In this document: one piece after another, positions 7,475 to 16,521 of the stretch
How positions within the stretch are numbered: position 1 is the stretch's first letter
Layout of the letters: each line of letters opens with the position of its first letter
DNA from: Paracoccus sp. Z118
GTDB taxonomy: Bacteria > Pseudomonadota > Alphaproteobacteria > Rhodobacterales > Rhodobacteraceae
Direction of reading: 5' to 3'
Assembly: GCF_019061185.1 (NCBI RefSeq)
Contig: NZ_JAHQZU010000001.1
Span: forward strand, 62,001 to 126,000
Length of the DNA stretch: 64,000 bases
Translations under genes and position numbers: made by a program
The notes under the pieces: generated by a model
What the model saw: only the letters and a program-made list of their open reading frames with translations
Database searches by the model: none
Told to the model about the DNA's origin: nothing

Positions 7475-9004
7475 TTACCCGGCGACGAGCCCCAGCACCA
7501 CGCCCAAGGCGAGCAGTGCCACGCCTGCCAGCGGCCAGAGGAAACCGCGGCCCTGTTCGACGCGCAGGGTCCGGGTCGGATGGGCCAGTTCGGTCAGGCG
7601 CGACTCGATCAGGTCGGGCATGAGCGGGCCGAACCGGCCGAGCGTCTGGATGATCCGCAACATGTCGCGGGCGGCGGCGCGGGGACCGAGATTGTCGCGG
7701 ATATAGGCCTCGACCACCGGGCGGGCCGCCTGCCACATGTTCATCTGCGGGTCCAGCGAGCGGGCGACACCCTCGACCACGACCATGGTGCGCTGCAGCA
7801 GGATCAGTTCGGTCCGGGTCTGCATGCCGAATTTCTCGGTGACCTCGAGGAGATAGGCGAGCAGATTCGCCATCGAGATCCTGCTCGCGTCGGCGCCGAA
7901 GATCGGCTCGCCCACGGCGCGGAGGGCGCGGGCGAATTCGGCCATGTTGCGATCGCTGGGAACGTAGCCTGCTTCGAAATGCACGCGCGCGACGCGGTGA
8001 TAGTCGCGCTGGATGAAGCCCATGATGATCTCGGCATACACGCGGCGGGCGTATTCGTCGATCTCGCCCATGATGCCGAAGTCGAAGGCCACGATATCCC
8101 CATCGGCGGCGACCCGCAGGTTGCCCTGGTGCATGTCGGCGTGGAAGAAGCCGTCGCGCAGCGCATGGCCAAGGAAAAGCTGGATCAACCGCACCGCGAT
8201 CGCGTCGGTGTCGTGACCTGCGGCCCGGACTGCCGCGACATCGCCCATGGGGATGCCGTGCATCCAGTCGCTCGTCAGCACCTGCCGCCCCGACAGTTCC
8301 CAATGGGGTCTCGGGATCGAAAAACCTTCGTCATTTTTCGTGTTCTCGGCGAATTCCGACGCCGAGGCGGCCTCGAGCCTCAGGTCAAGCTCGCCCATCA
8401 CCACCGATTCGAAATGGCTGACCACGTCGCGGGGCCGCAGCCGGCGGGTCGCGGGCGAGAGCCACTCGATCATGTTGGCGGCGAAATGGAAGGCGTCCAG
8501 ATCGCGGCGGAACGCGGCCTCGATCCCCGGACGCAGCACCTTGACCGCCACCTCCGCCCCGGTGTCGGCGCGCCGCGCATGGTGGACCTGCGCGATGGAG
8601 GCGGCGGCCAGCGGCTCGGAGAAGTCGATGAACATCGTGTCCACCGGGCGGCCCAGCTCGGCCTCGATCATCGCGCGCGCGGTCCGGGTCGGGAAGGGGG
8701 GCAGGCGATCCTGCAGCATGCGCAGCTGGTTCGCGAGGTCGGCGCCCACCACGTCCGGCCGCGTCGACATGATCTGCCCGAACTTGATGTAGGCGGGCCC
8801 CAGCGCGGTGATCGCGCGGGTGATGGGCGGCAGCGCCGGATCGCCCTTGTAGCCGAGCCATGCGAAGGGCCAGCCGAGGATGCGCGCGGCCAGCCGCACC
8901 CGCGGCGGGGCCGCCATCGCGTCGAGCGCGGCGCCCATCGCGCCGGTGCGCTGGAAAGTGGCGCCGGTGCGGATCAGGCGCCAGATGTTATGGGGTCCGC
9001 GCAT
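7475..9004 (-). CDS. ubiB: UbiB, atypical kinase/ATPase of ubiquinone biosynthesis
   Basis: 509 residues of the AarF/ABC1/UbiB family. UbiB is an accessory ATPase that helps extract or present hydrophobic ubiquinone intermediates at the inner membrane. Visible landmarks are Y-I-K-F-G-Q (the KxGQ motif) near residue 95, the Ala-rich loop A-A-A-S-I-A-Q-V-H, V-A-V-K-V-L with the ATP-site lysine, H-A-D-M-H-Q-G-N-L and D-F-G-I-M-G. Two C-terminal hydrophobic stretches (residues ~475-509) anchor it in the membrane. Its start lies 3 bases after the ubiE stop, so ubiE-ubiB is one operon. It was once thought to be a hydroxylase. Confidence 0.95.
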   Translation of the reverse strand: MRGPHNIWRLIRTGATFQRTGAMGAALDAMAAPPRVRLAARILGWPFAWLGYKGDPALPPITRAITALGPAYIKFGQIMSTRPDVVGADLANQLRMLQDRLPPFPTRTARAMIEAELGRPVDTMFIDFSEPLAAASIAQVHHARRADTGAEVAVKVLRPGIEAAFRRDLDAFHFAANMIEWLSPATRRLRPRDVVSHFESVVMGELDLRLEAASASEFAENTKNDEGFSIPRPHWELSGRQVLTSDWMHGIPMGDVAAVRAAGHDTDAIAVRLIQLFLGHALRDGFFHADMHQGNLRVAADGDIVAFDFGIMGEIDEYARRVYAEIIMGFIQRDYHRVARVHFEAGYVPSDRNMAEFARALRAVGEPIFGADASRISMANLLAYLLEVTEKFGMQTRTELILLQRTMVVVEGVARSLDPQMNMWQAARPVVEAYIRDNLGPRAAARDMLRIIQTLGRFGPLMPDLIESRLTELAHPTRTLRVEQGRGFLWPLAGVALLALGVVLGLVAG

Positions 9005-9007
9005 GAA

Positions 9008-9760
9008 TCAGAGCTTCCAGCCCGAATGCAGCGCGGCAATGCCCATCGACAGGTTGCGATACTGCACCCGCCCGAATCCCGCCTGCCGGATCATCGTGGC
9101 GAAGCTTTCCTGATCGGGAAAGCGGCGGATCGATTCGACGAGATACTGGTAGCTGTCCCGGTCATTCGCGACGAGCTGGCCCAGCGGCGGGATCACGTTG
9201 AACGAGTAACGGTCATAGGCCCATTGCATCGCCGGCACCGGCAGTTGCGAAAACTCCAGCACCATCAGCCGGCCGCCGGGTTTCAGGACGCGATACGCCT
9301 CCGCCAGCGCGTCGGGGATGCGGGTCACGTTGCGGATGCCGAAGCTGATCGTGTAGCGATCAAAACTCGCATCCGCGAAGGGCAGCGCCATCGCATCGCC
9401 CGTGACCCAGGCGAGGCGGTCCGACAGGCGATCCGCCTGCGCCCGCTTGCGCCCCTCGACCAGCATCGATTCGGTCATGTCGCAGACCGTCACCCGCGCG
9501 CCCGGCGCCCGGCTCAGGAAGCGGAAGGCGATGTCGCCCGTGCCGCCCGCCACGTCCAGCAGATGCTGGCCATCGCGCGGCGCCAGCCAGTCCATCATCG
9601 CGGTCTTCCACAGGCGGTGGACGCCGACGCTCATCAGATCGTTCATGATGTCGTATTTCGAGGCGACGCGCGAAAAGACGCCGTGGACCAGCCCGGCCTT
9701 TTCATCCTCGGCCACGCTACGAAAGCCGAAATGCGTTTGCTTGGGCCGCTCGTCGTTCAT
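9008..9760 (-). CDS. ubiE: Ubiquinone/menaquinone C-methyltransferase UbiE
   Basis: 250 residues. SAM-dependent C-methyltransferase of the quinone pathway. The SAM site [13 protein letters not shown] is near residue 65; I-S-F-G-I-R-N-V and the long Y-R-V-L-K-P-G-G-R stretch are family signatures, as is the N-terminal [12 protein letters not shown] chose ATG 9760 ([13 protein letters not shown]) since family members start with this short lead; an upstream ATG would add twelve residues. It is divergent from mutM with 55 bases between starts and is followed by ubiB. Confidence 0.96.
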   Translation of the reverse strand: MNDERPKQTHFGFRSVAEDEKAGLVHGVFSRVASKYDIMNDLMSVGVHRLWKTAMMDWLAPRDGQHLLDVAGGTGDIAFRFLSRAPGARVTVCDMTESMLVEGRKRAQADRLSDRLAWVTGDAMALPFADASFDRYTISFGIRNVTRIPDALAEAYRVLKPGGRLMVLEFSQLPVPAMQWAYDRYSFNVIPPLGQLVANDRDSYQYLVESIRRFPDQESFATMIRQAGFGRVQYRNLSMGIAALHSGWKL

Positions 9761-9815
9761 AGGTCTGCATCCAGTCGCCGGTTTCGCGCGGCACAATGCG
9801 ATGAACGGGGTCGGA

Positions 9816-10661
9816 ATGCCAGAACTGCCGGAGGTGGAAACCGTCCGCCGTGGCCTTGCGCCGCATCTGGAAGGGCGCGTGATCGCGCGGGTGGATCAGC
9901 GCCGGCCAGACCTGCGCTGGCCGATGCCGGTCGATCTGGTGCAGATGCTGACGGGCGCGCGCGTGACGGGCCTGCGGCGGCGGTCGAAATACATTCTCGC
10001 CGATCTGGACCGCGGGGCCAGCCTGCTGCTGCACTTGGGCATGTCGGGCCGGGTGCGGATCGAGGGCGAGGGGCAGGGCACGTTTCACCGCGACACGTCG
10101 ATCCTGCCGCAGCACGATCATCTGGTGCTGACGACCGATCTGGGTACCACCATCACGCTGAACGACGCAAGGCGCTTCGGGGCCGTCGATCTGGTGCGCG
10201 AGGGGGAGGCGCATCCTCTGCTCGCCAGGCTCGGGCCGGAACCGCTCGGCCCGGACTTCACGGCCGAGCGGCTGGCCGATGCGCTGGCGGGCCGCCGCGC
10301 GCCGATCAAGACGGCGCTGCTGGATCAGCGCATCGTCGCGGGGCTGGGCAATATCTATGTCTGCGAGGCGCTGTTTCGGGCCGGTATCCATCCCACCCGC
10401 GCGGCCGGGCGGATCGGTCGGGCGCGGATCGGCGAACTGCACCGGCAGATCGGCGAAGTTCTGGCCGATGCGATCGCCGCAGGCGGCTCCAGCCTGCGCG
10501 ATCACCGCCAGACCTCGGGCGAGCTGGGCTATTTCCAGCACAGCTTCCGCGTCTATGGGCGCGAGGGGCAGCCCTGCCAGCGCGAGGGTTGCAGCGGCAT
10601 CATCCGGCGGATCGTGCAGGGCGGCCGCTCGACCTGGTATTGCCCCGTCTGCCAGCGCTGA
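9816..10661 (+). CDS. mutM: Formamidopyrimidine-DNA glycosylase
   Basis: 281 residues. Bifunctional glycosylase/AP lyase that removes 8-oxoguanine and formamidopyrimidines. The start [14 protein letters not shown] carries the catalytic Pro2 (Schiff base) and Glu3; the R-S-K-Y-I-L lysine, the L-L-H-L-G-M-S-G-R loop and the helix-two-turn-helix region (G-L-G-N-I-Y-V-C-E) follow. The C-terminal zinc finger has four cysteines (C-x4-C ... C-x2-C). The start is fixed because the N-terminal proline is catalytic. Divergent from ubiE; the enoyl-CoA hydratase begins 68 bases downstream. Confidence 0.97.
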   Translation: MPELPEVETVRRGLAPHLEGRVIARVDQRRPDLRWPMPVDLVQMLTGARVTGLRRRSKYILADLDRGASLLLHLGMSGRVRIEGEGQGTFHRDTSILPQHDHLVLTTDLGTTITLNDARRFGAVDLVREGEAHPLLARLGPEPLGPDFTAERLADALAGRRAPIKTALLDQRIVAGLGNIYVCEALFRAGIHPTRAAGRIGRARIGELHRQIGEVLADAIAAGGSSLRDHRQTSGELGYFQHSFRVYGREGQPCQREGCSGIIRRIVQGGRSTWYCPVCQR

Positions 10662-10729
10662 GCCGCCGTCCGGGCTTCCGCCGGCAGTGGTGATTTGCTA
10701 ACGAATGCCAAGTCATATGGAGACACGCG

Positions 10730-11506
10730 ATGGCCTATCAAACGCTGATCGTCGAGATCGAGGACAAGGTTGCCCTGATCCGGCTGAACCGCCCCGAGGC
10801 GCTGAACGCGCTGAACGGCCAGCTGATCGGCGAGCTTGCGCAGGCCGTGGCCGAACTCGACGGGAACGAGAAGGTGCGCTGCATCGTCCTGACCGGCAGC
10901 GAAAAGGCCTTCGCCGCCGGCGCCGACATCAAGGAGATGGCCGGCAAGTCCTTCGTCGATGTGTTCGAGGGCGACCTGTTCGGGGCCGAGATCGACCAGA
11001 TCGCCCGCACCCGCAAGCCCATGATCGCCGCCGTGGCAGGCTATGCGCTGGGCGGGGGATGCGAGCTGGCGATGATCTGCGACTTCATCATCGCCGCCGA
11101 GAACGCCAAGTTCGGCCAGCCCGAAATCAATCTGGGCGTCGTGGCCGGAATCGGCGGCACGCAGCGGCTGTCGCGTTTCGTCGGCAAGTCCAAGGCGATG
11201 GACATGAACCTGACCGGCCGCTTCATGGATGCCGCCGAAGCCGAGCGTTCGGGGCTGGTGAGCCGGGTCGTGCCCGCCGACAAGCTGATGGAGGAGGCGC
11301 TGGGCGCCGCCCGCAAGATCGCCGCGAAGTCCGCGATCGCGGCCAAGGTCGCCAAGGAGGCCGTGAACCGCGCTTTCGAGACGACCCTGCGCGAAGGGCT
11401 GCTGTTCGAGCGCCGGGCGTTCCATTCGCTGTTCGCGACCGAGGATCAGAAGGAAGGCATGTCCGCCTTTCTGGAGAAGCGCGAGGCGCAGTTCCGCGAC
11501 CGCTGA
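10730..11506 (+). CDS. Enoyl-CoA hydratase
   Basis: 258 residues of the crotonase family; adds water to trans-2-enoyl-CoA in fatty-acid beta-oxidation. The oxyanion-hole segment [10 protein letters not shown] (residues ~62-71) and the active-site region [23 protein letters not shown] with both catalytic glutamates are intact. GGAGA lies 7 bases before ATG 10730. The mutM-hydratase-rpsT-dnaA neighbourhood is common in Rhodobacterales. A strong hairpin ends the transcript. Confidence 0.93.
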   Translation: MAYQTLIVEIEDKVALIRLNRPEALNALNGQLIGELAQAVAELDGNEKVRCIVLTGSEKAFAAGADIKEMAGKSFVDVFEGDLFGAEIDQIARTRKPMIAAVAGYALGGGCELAMICDFIIAAENAKFGQPEINLGVVAGIGGTQRLSRFVGKSKAMDMNLTGRFMDAAEAERSGLVSRVVPADKLMEEALGAARKIAAKSAIAAKVAKEAVNRAFETTLREGLLFERRAFHSLFATEDQKEGMSAFLEKREAQFRDR

Positions 11507-11521
11507 TCCGCCATCCCGCTG

Positions 11522-11547
11522 GCCCTCCCGGATTCTTCCGGGAGGGC
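11522..11547 (+). terminator. Terminator after enoyl-CoA hydratase gene
   Basis: GCCCTCCCGG and CCGGGAGGGC form a perfect 10-base-pair stem with loop ATTCTT; the following GCTTGACT is only slightly T-rich. It separates the hydratase gene from the rpsT promoter. Confidence 0.75.
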
Positions 11548-11549
11548 GC

Positions 11550-11577
11550 TTGACTCAGCGGGAGGCCTTCCATAGAA
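11550..11577 (+). promoter_or_regulatory. Probable sigma-70-type promoter of rpsT
   Basis: TTGACT (11550-11555), 16 bases, then ATAGAA (11572-11577), about 55 bases before the rpsT start. The -35 box is close to the TTGAC favoured in Rhodobacterales; the -10 is weaker. Its place right after a terminator and before an isolated ribosomal gene supports it. Confidence 0.4.
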
Positions 11578-11634
11578 GCACGGCTTCAGGATTTACCCGT
11601 TTCACTATCGCACCGTATCGGAACCGCTCAAGAC

Positions 11635-11904
11635 ATGGCCAACACGCCCCAGTCCAAGAAGCGCGCGCGCCAGATCGAGCGCCGCACCGCCGTCAACAAG
11701 AACCGCCGCTCGCGCATCCGCACCTTCCTGCGGAAGGTCGAAGAGGCGATCGCCGGTGGCGATCCGCAGGTCGCGGCCGACGCGCTGAAGTCCGCCCAGC
11801 CGGAACTGATGCGCGGCGTCTCGCGCGGCGTCGTCCACAAGAACACGGCCGCCCGCAAGATGTCGCGGCTGTCGGCCCGCGTGAAGGCGCTTTCGGCCGC
11901 CTGA
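11635..11904 (+). CDS. rpsT: 30S ribosomal protein S20
   Basis: 89 residues, very basic, starting [17 protein letters not shown], the canonical S20 N-terminus that threads into 16S rRNA; the rest forms the three-helix bundle with conserved K-x-x-R-R-S-R-I-R and [12 protein letters not shown] motifs. It assembles early into the 5' domain of the small subunit. It is a single-gene unit bounded by a promoter-like element and two hairpins, upstream of dnaA as in many alphaproteobacteria. Confidence 0.97.
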   Translation: MANTPQSKKRARQIERRTAVNKNRRSRIRTFLRKVEEAIAGGDPQVAADALKSAQPELMRGVSRGVVHKNTAARKMSRLSARVKALSAA

Positions 11905-11916
11905 TCAAGGCCGGAC

Positions 11917-11938
11917 GGGCGGCTGTGCGCCGCCCTTT
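11917..11938 (+). terminator. rpsT terminator, first hairpin
   Basis: GGGCGGC and GCCGCCC (7 base pairs, loop TGTGC) followed by TTT, starting 12 bases after the rpsT stop. Confidence 0.75.
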
Positions 11939-11959
11939 CCCTGCTTGTAAGACCCGCTC

Positions 11960-11983
11960 AGGCGCATCGGAAGATGCGCCTTT
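11960..11983 (+). terminator. rpsT terminator, second hairpin
   Basis: AGGCGCATC and GATGCGCCT form a perfect 9-base-pair stem closed by a GGAA tetraloop and followed by TT. Together with the first hairpin it makes a tandem terminator that shields dnaA from rpsT transcription. Confidence 0.75.
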
Positions 11984-12395
11984 CGGCGTTTCAGCGTCCT
12001 TGATTTTCCACGTTTTTTTCGCGTGTTGCGTGTGCCAGATTCGATTGAGCAAAGATCCTGTCAAGCGCGAAGATCGGTTGCGGGGGCCTGGCCGTTGGGC
12101 GTAGCTTTGGTGATGCGATTCACGTCGCGCCAATTCGGGGACTGATTGCCCGCCTCCGGTTCTGCCACCGGAACAGGGCGACCGGCAGCCAAGGTCAAGG
12201 GGCCACTGCCGGGAACGCTGCTCGACTGCCTGCCAGCAGTCATGCCTGCGTTCTGTCGGACAAATTCACCGGCCATCCGGCCTTCGCCAACCGGCTTTCG
12301 CCGGAGGGGTGTCTTTGTCCGTGTCCTCCGGTCGGCGTGAGTCGCTGTTCCGCCGCTCCGCCGGCGGGGTGATCGGGGACAAGGACGAACGAGCG
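11984..12395 (+). other. Intergenic region upstream of dnaA
   Basis: About 410 bases without a convincing gene. An AT-richer patch lies near 12000-12060, with TTTTCCACG at ~12004 (two mismatches from a DnaA box) and two GATTC (GANTC) sites near 12035 and 12117. It must hold the dnaA promoter. I do not find a cluster of DnaA boxes, so I cannot call it the replication origin. Confidence 0.5.
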
Positions 12396-13772
12396 ATGAT
12401 GGACAGGATCTGGGGCCAGGCCAAGGGCGAGCTTGAGCAGCTGGTCGGCGCGAACAACTATGCCAACTGGATTCAGCCGCTGCGGCTGGCCGGGCTGGAG
12501 GATGGCACCGCCAATCTGATCGGCCCGACCAAGTTCCTGTCCGACTGGGTGTCGCGCCACTACGCCGATTCCATCCTCAGCGCGCTGACCCGCCAGGGCT
12601 GCGCGGTCGAGCGGCTGAGCATCCGCGTCGATCCGTCCCGCATCGGTGCCGCACCGTCCGCAGCCCCGGCGGCCCGGCCCGCGGCCGTCCAGCCCGCAGC
12701 CGCGTTGCGCCCGCCCGCCCGCGCCGAGGAGGAGCTGACCTCGCCGCTCGATCCGCGCTACACCTTCGACAATTTCGTCGTCGGCAAGCCGAACGAGCTG
12801 GCCCATGCCGCCGCCCGGCGCGTGGCCGAAGGCGGCGCCGTCGCGTTCAACCCGCTGTTCCTTTATGGCGGCGTCGGGCTCGGCAAGACGCACCTGATGC
12901 ACGCCATAGCCCGCGAGCGGCAGATCCGGCATCCGGGATCGCGCATCCTCTATCTCTCGGCCGAGCAGTTCATGTATCGCTTCGTGCAGGCGCTGCGCGA
13001 GCGCACCGTCATGGACTTCAAGGAGATGTTCCGCACCGTGGACCTGCTGATGGTCGATGACGTGCAGTTCATCGCCGGCAAGGATTCCACGCAGGAGGAG
13101 TTCTTCCATACGTTCAACGCGCTGGTCGATCAGGGCAAGCAGATCGTCATCTCGGCCGACCGCGCGCCGGGCGAGATCAAGGACATGGAGGAGCGGATCC
13201 GCTCGCGCCTGTCCTGCGGGCTGATCGTGGATCTGCACCCCACCGATTACGAGCTGCGCCTGTCGATCCTGCAATCCAAGACCGACCTTTTCCGCGCCAC
13301 CTATCCCGGCCTCGTCCTGAAGGAGGGCGTTCTGGAGTTCCTCGCCCACCGCATCACCTCGAACGTGCGGGTGCTGGAGGGCGCGTTGCAGCGGCTGTTC
13401 GCCTTCGCCAGCCTGATGGGGCGCGAGATCGATCTGGACATCACGCAGGAAAGCCTTGCCGACATCCTGCGCGCCTCGGACCGCAAGGTCTCGATCGAGG
13501 AGATCCAGCGCAAGGTGGCCGAGCATTACAACATCCGCCTGTCCGACATGATCGGCCCGAAACGGGTGCGGACGCTGGCCCGGCCGCGGCAGATCGCGAT
13601 GTATCTTTCCAAGCAGATGACCAGCCGCAGCCTGCCGGAAATCGGCCGCCGCTTCGGCGGACGCGACCACACCACGATCATGCATGGCGTGCGCAAGATC
13701 GAGGAACTGCGCGCCCAGGACCACAGCCTGGCCGAGGATATCGACCTTCTGCGCCGCACGCTGGAAGCCTGA
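12396..13772 (+). CDS. dnaA: Chromosomal replication initiator DnaA
   Basis: 458 residues. Domain I (residues ~1-85) has the W-x-x-x-K-x-x-L and N-Y-x-x-W-I-x-P-L motifs; a Pro/Ala-rich linker (domain II, ~85-120) follows. The AAA+ domain carries Walker A G-G-V-G-L-G-K-T-H and Walker B L-L-M-V-D-D-V-Q-F; the C-terminal DNA-binding domain contains G-G-R-D-H-T-T-I-M-H-G-V that reads DnaA boxes. Two adjacent ATGs (12396, 12399) are possible starts; AAGGA precedes them by about 11 bases. It begins the dnaA-dnaN-recF region, typical of a bacterial origin-proximal locus. Confidence 0.97.
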   Translation: MMDRIWGQAKGELEQLVGANNYANWIQPLRLAGLEDGTANLIGPTKFLSDWVSRHYADSILSALTRQGCAVERLSIRVDPSRIGAAPSAAPAARPAAVQPAAALRPPARAEEELTSPLDPRYTFDNFVVGKPNELAHAAARRVAEGGAVAFNPLFLYGGVGLGKTHLMHAIARERQIRHPGSRILYLSAEQFMYRFVQALRERTVMDFKEMFRTVDLLMVDDVQFIAGKDSTQEEFFHTFNALVDQGKQIVISADRAPGEIKDMEERIRSRLSCGLIVDLHPTDYELRLSILQSKTDLFRATYPGLVLKEGVLEFLAHRITSNVRVLEGALQRLFAFASLMGREIDLDITQESLADILRASDRKVSIEEIQRKVAEHYNIRLSDMIGPKRVRTLARPRQIAMYLSKQMTSRSLPEIGRRFGGRDHTTIMHGVRKIEELRAQDHSLAEDIDLLRRTLEA

Positions 13773-13866
13773 GCCCGCAGAAGGCTTGACCATACCAAGC
13801 GTTTGAACAAACTGTGCTCCGCCGCGCCGCCGCGGCGGGATGCGACGACAGCGAAGGGCAGGACCC

Positions 13867-14985
13867 ATGAAATTCTCGATCGAACGGGCCGTGCTGGTCA
13901 AAGCCGTCGCCCAGGCGCAATCCGTCGTCGAACGCCGCAACACCATCCCGATCCTGTCCAACGTGCTGATCGAGGCGCAGGGCGACACCGTCAGCTTCCG
14001 CGCGACCGATCTCGACACCGAGGTCGTGGACAAGGCCCCCGCGATGGTCGAACGCCCCGGCGCGACGACCGTTTCCGCCGCGCTGCTGAACGAGATCGCG
14101 CGCAAGCTGCCCGATGGCGCGCTGGTTTCCATCGCCGCCGACGCGGCCGAGGGGCGGTTGAGCGTGCAGGCGGGGCGGTCGAACTTCAACCTCGCCACCC
14201 TCCCGCGCGAGGATTTTCCGGTGATGGCCTCGTCGGAATACGCGGTCAACTTCACCGCCCCCGCGGCGCTGCTGCGGCGGCTGTTCGACAAGTCGCGCTT
14301 TGCGATCTCGACCGAGGAGACGCGCTATTACCTCAACGGCGTCTATATGCACGTCGCCGACGGGCCGGATGGCAAGCTGCTGCGCTGCGTGGCGACCGAC
14401 GGGCACCGGCTGGCGCGGATCGACGCAGCCCTGCCGGAAGGGGCGGGCGACATGCCCGGCGTGATCGTGCCGCGCAAGACCGTGGCCGAGCTGAAGAAGC
14501 TGCTGGACGACGACGAAGCGCAGATCGCCGTGTCGGTCAGCGAGACCAAGGTGCGCTTTGCGACGCCGACGCTGACGCTCACGTCCAAGGTGATCGACGG
14601 CACCTTCCCCGACTACACGCGCGTCATTCCGCAGGGGAACACCCGCAAGCTGGAGGTGGACGCCAGCGACTTCGCCCGCGCGGTGGACCGCGTGGCGACG
14701 GTCAGTTCCGAACGTTCCCGCGCGGTGAAGCTGGCGCTGGACGAGGACCGGCTGATCCTGTCCGTCAACGCCCCCGACGCGGGCGCGGCGGATGAGGAAC
14801 TGGCGGTCGCCTATGCCGACGATCCGCTGGAGATCGGCTTCAACGCCAAGTATCTTCAGGAAATCGCCCAGCAGGTGGACCGCGAGAACGCCGTGTTCCT
14901 GTTCAACGGCTCGGGCGATGCGGCGCTGATCCGCGAGGGCGGCGACGAATCCGCCGTCTATGTCGTCATGCCGATGCGCGTGTGA
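13867..14985 (+). CDS. dnaN: DNA polymerase III beta subunit (sliding clamp)
   Basis: 372 residues, the normal length for the three-domain clamp that tethers polymerase III to DNA. The start MKFSIERAVLVKAV, the R-N-T-I-P-I-L-S-N-V segment near residue 30 and the C-terminal Y-V-V-M-P-M-R ending are diagnostic. GGGCAGGACCC before the ATG offers a binding site. It lies 94 bases after dnaA, with a GC-rich palindrome (CCGCCGCGGCGG) in the gap, and its stop overlaps the GTG start of recF. Confidence 0.97.
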   Translation: MKFSIERAVLVKAVAQAQSVVERRNTIPILSNVLIEAQGDTVSFRATDLDTEVVDKAPAMVERPGATTVSAALLNEIARKLPDGALVSIAADAAEGRLSVQAGRSNFNLATLPREDFPVMASSEYAVNFTAPAALLRRLFDKSRFAISTEETRYYLNGVYMHVADGPDGKLLRCVATDGHRLARIDAALPEGAGDMPGVIVPRKTVAELKKLLDDDEAQIAVSVSETKVRFATPTLTLTSKVIDGTFPDYTRVIPQGNTRKLEVDASDFARAVDRVATVSSERSRAVKLALDEDRLILSVNAPDAGAADEELAVAYADDPLEIGFNAKYLQEIAQQVDRENAVFLFNGSGDAALIREGGDESAVYVVMPMRV

Positions 14986-16091
14986 CGCCTGAGGGCGCGG
15001 ACGCTTTCCATCCCGTGCTGGAATCGCTGGCGCTCGCGCAGTTCCGGTCCTGGGCGCGGCTGAACCTGCCCTTCGATGCCCGCCCGCTGGCGATCTTCGG
15101 CGCGAACGGGGCCGGCAAGACCAACATCCTCGAAGCGGCGTCGATGCTGTCGCCAGGACGCGGGCTGCGGAATGCGACCCCCGGCGATCAGGCGCGGCAG
15201 GGGCCGGATGCGGGCTGGCGGATCCGGGCGGCGATCGGCGGGCGGGAGGTGGAAACCGCCGCGCCGCCGGGCGAGCCGCGCAGCGTCACCATCGACGACA
15301 AGACCCTGCCGCAGGTGGCGCTCGGCGGGCTGATGCGGGTGATCTGGCTGACGCCCGCCATGGACCGGCTGTGGACCGACCCGCCCGAATCGCGGCGGCG
15401 GTTTCTCGACCGGATCACCCTGTCGTTTCACCCCGACCATGCCGCCGCCGCGCTGACCTATGAGAAGGCGATGCGCGAGCGGAACCGGCTGCTGAAGGAG
15501 GATTCGCGCGACGCGGGCTGGTTCCGCGTGCTGGAAGCGCAGATGGGGGAATCGGGCGCGGGGATCACCCGCAACAGGCTGGACGCCATCGCCCGGATCG
15601 CCGAGGCGCAGCGCGGGGCCGAGACGGCGTTTCCCGCCGCGAACCTGACGCTAATGCCGGGCGAGGGGAGCGCCGACGATCCCGATCCGGCCAGCATCGC
15701 CGCGCGACTGGCGCAGATGCGGCCCCGCGATTTCGCCGCCGGGCGGACGCTGACCGGCCCGCATCGCGCCGATCTGGGGGCGCATTGGGGGCCGCAGGAC
15801 ATGCCCGCCGCGCTGAGTTCCACCGGCGAGCAGAAGGCGCTGCTGCTTTCGCTGATCCTCGCCAACGCCCGCGCGCTCGCCGCCGAGCGGCCCCTGCTGC
15901 TGCTGGACGAGGTGGCGGCGCATCTGGACGCGGGCCGCCGCGCCGCGCTTTACGACGAGATAGCCGCCCTTCCCGCGCAGGCGCTGCTGACCGGAACCGG
16001 ACGCGAGCTGTTCGCGGCGCTGGACGGACGGGCGCAATTTCTGCACGTTCGTCGCGAGGGCGGGATTTCCACCGCCGGGATGGAGGGCTGA
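14982..16091 (+). CDS. recF: DNA replication and repair protein RecF
   Basis: 369 residues. SMC-like ATPase of the RecFOR gap-repair pathway. Walker A G-A-N-G-A-G-K-T-N-I-L is near residue 40, the ABC-type signature S-S-T-G-E-Q-K-A-L near residue 275, and Walker B L-L-L-L-D-E-V-A-A-H-L-D near residue 307. The GTG start at 14982 overlaps the dnaN stop (GTGA), indicating translational coupling. The VOC gene starts 1 base after its stop, and recO follows that. Confidence 0.94.
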   Translation: MTPEGADAFHPVLESLALAQFRSWARLNLPFDARPLAIFGANGAGKTNILEAASMLSPGRGLRNATPGDQARQGPDAGWRIRAAIGGREVETAAPPGEPRSVTIDDKTLPQVALGGLMRVIWLTPAMDRLWTDPPESRRRFLDRITLSFHPDHAAAALTYEKAMRERNRLLKEDSRDAGWFRVLEAQMGESGAGITRNRLDAIARIAEAQRGAETAFPAANLTLMPGEGSADDPDPASIAARLAQMRPRDFAAGRTLTGPHRADLGAHWGPQDMPAALSSTGEQKALLLSLILANARALAAERPLLLLDEVAAHLDAGRRAALYDEIAALPAQALLTGTGRELFAALDGRAQFLHVRREGGISTAGMEG

Positions 16092-16092
16092 C

Positions 16093-16521
16093 ATGCTGCC
16101 CCGCAACCGCGTCACGCTGATTACCCTGGGCGTCGCCGACCTGCACCGCGCCGCCCTTTTCTACCGTGAATGGGGCTGGGTGCCGCATCCCGGCTCGCCC
16201 GAGGGGCTGGCGCTGTTCCAGATGCACGGCGCGGCGCTGGCGCTGTTTTCGCTGGACGAACTCGCCGCGGACCAGAACCGTCCCGCTGGCGAACTCGGGA
16301 CCGGCGCGGCGACGCTGGCCCAGAATTGCGAGGATACGGCCGAGGTGGACGCCGTCTTCCAATCCGCGCTCGATCTTGGCGCGACGGCCCTGAAACGCCC
16401 GGAAAAGACGCCGTGGGGCGGCTATTCCGGCTATCTCGCCGATCCCGACGGCCATGTGTGGGAGATCGCGCATAATCCCGGCTGGCCGCTCGATCCCACC
16501 GGATCGCTGACCCTGCCTTGA
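16093..16521 (+). CDS. VOC (glyoxalase/dioxygenase) superfamily protein
   Basis: 142 residues with one full VOC unit: two beta-alpha-beta-beta-beta modules, from V-T-L-I-T-L-G-V-A-D-L-x-R-A-x-x-F-Y near the start to G-Y-x-G-Y-L-A-D-P-D-G-H-V-W-E-I-A-H-N-P near residue 125. Members bind a metal and act as glyoxalases, resistance proteins or isomerases; the substrate cannot be read from sequence. It is wedged between recF (1-base gap) and recO (start overlaps its stop, TGATG), so it is co-translated with repair genes. Confidence 0.85.
   Translation: MLPRNRVTLITLGVADLHRAALFYREWGWVPHPGSPEGLALFQMHGAALALFSLDELAADQNRPAGELGTGAATLAQNCEDTAEVDAVFQSALDLGATALKRPEKTPWGGYSGYLADPDGHVWEIAHNPGWPLDPTGSLTLP

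Noticed and set aside
7403..10693. A 1096-codon plus-strand frame across ubiB, ubiE and mutM
   Set aside because: His/Arg/Gln-rich antisense sequence overlapping three well-supported genes; no domain is visible.
11984..12395. Replication origin next to dnaA
   Set aside because: No cluster of TTATNCACA-type boxes and only a modest AT-rich patch. The location alone is not enough.
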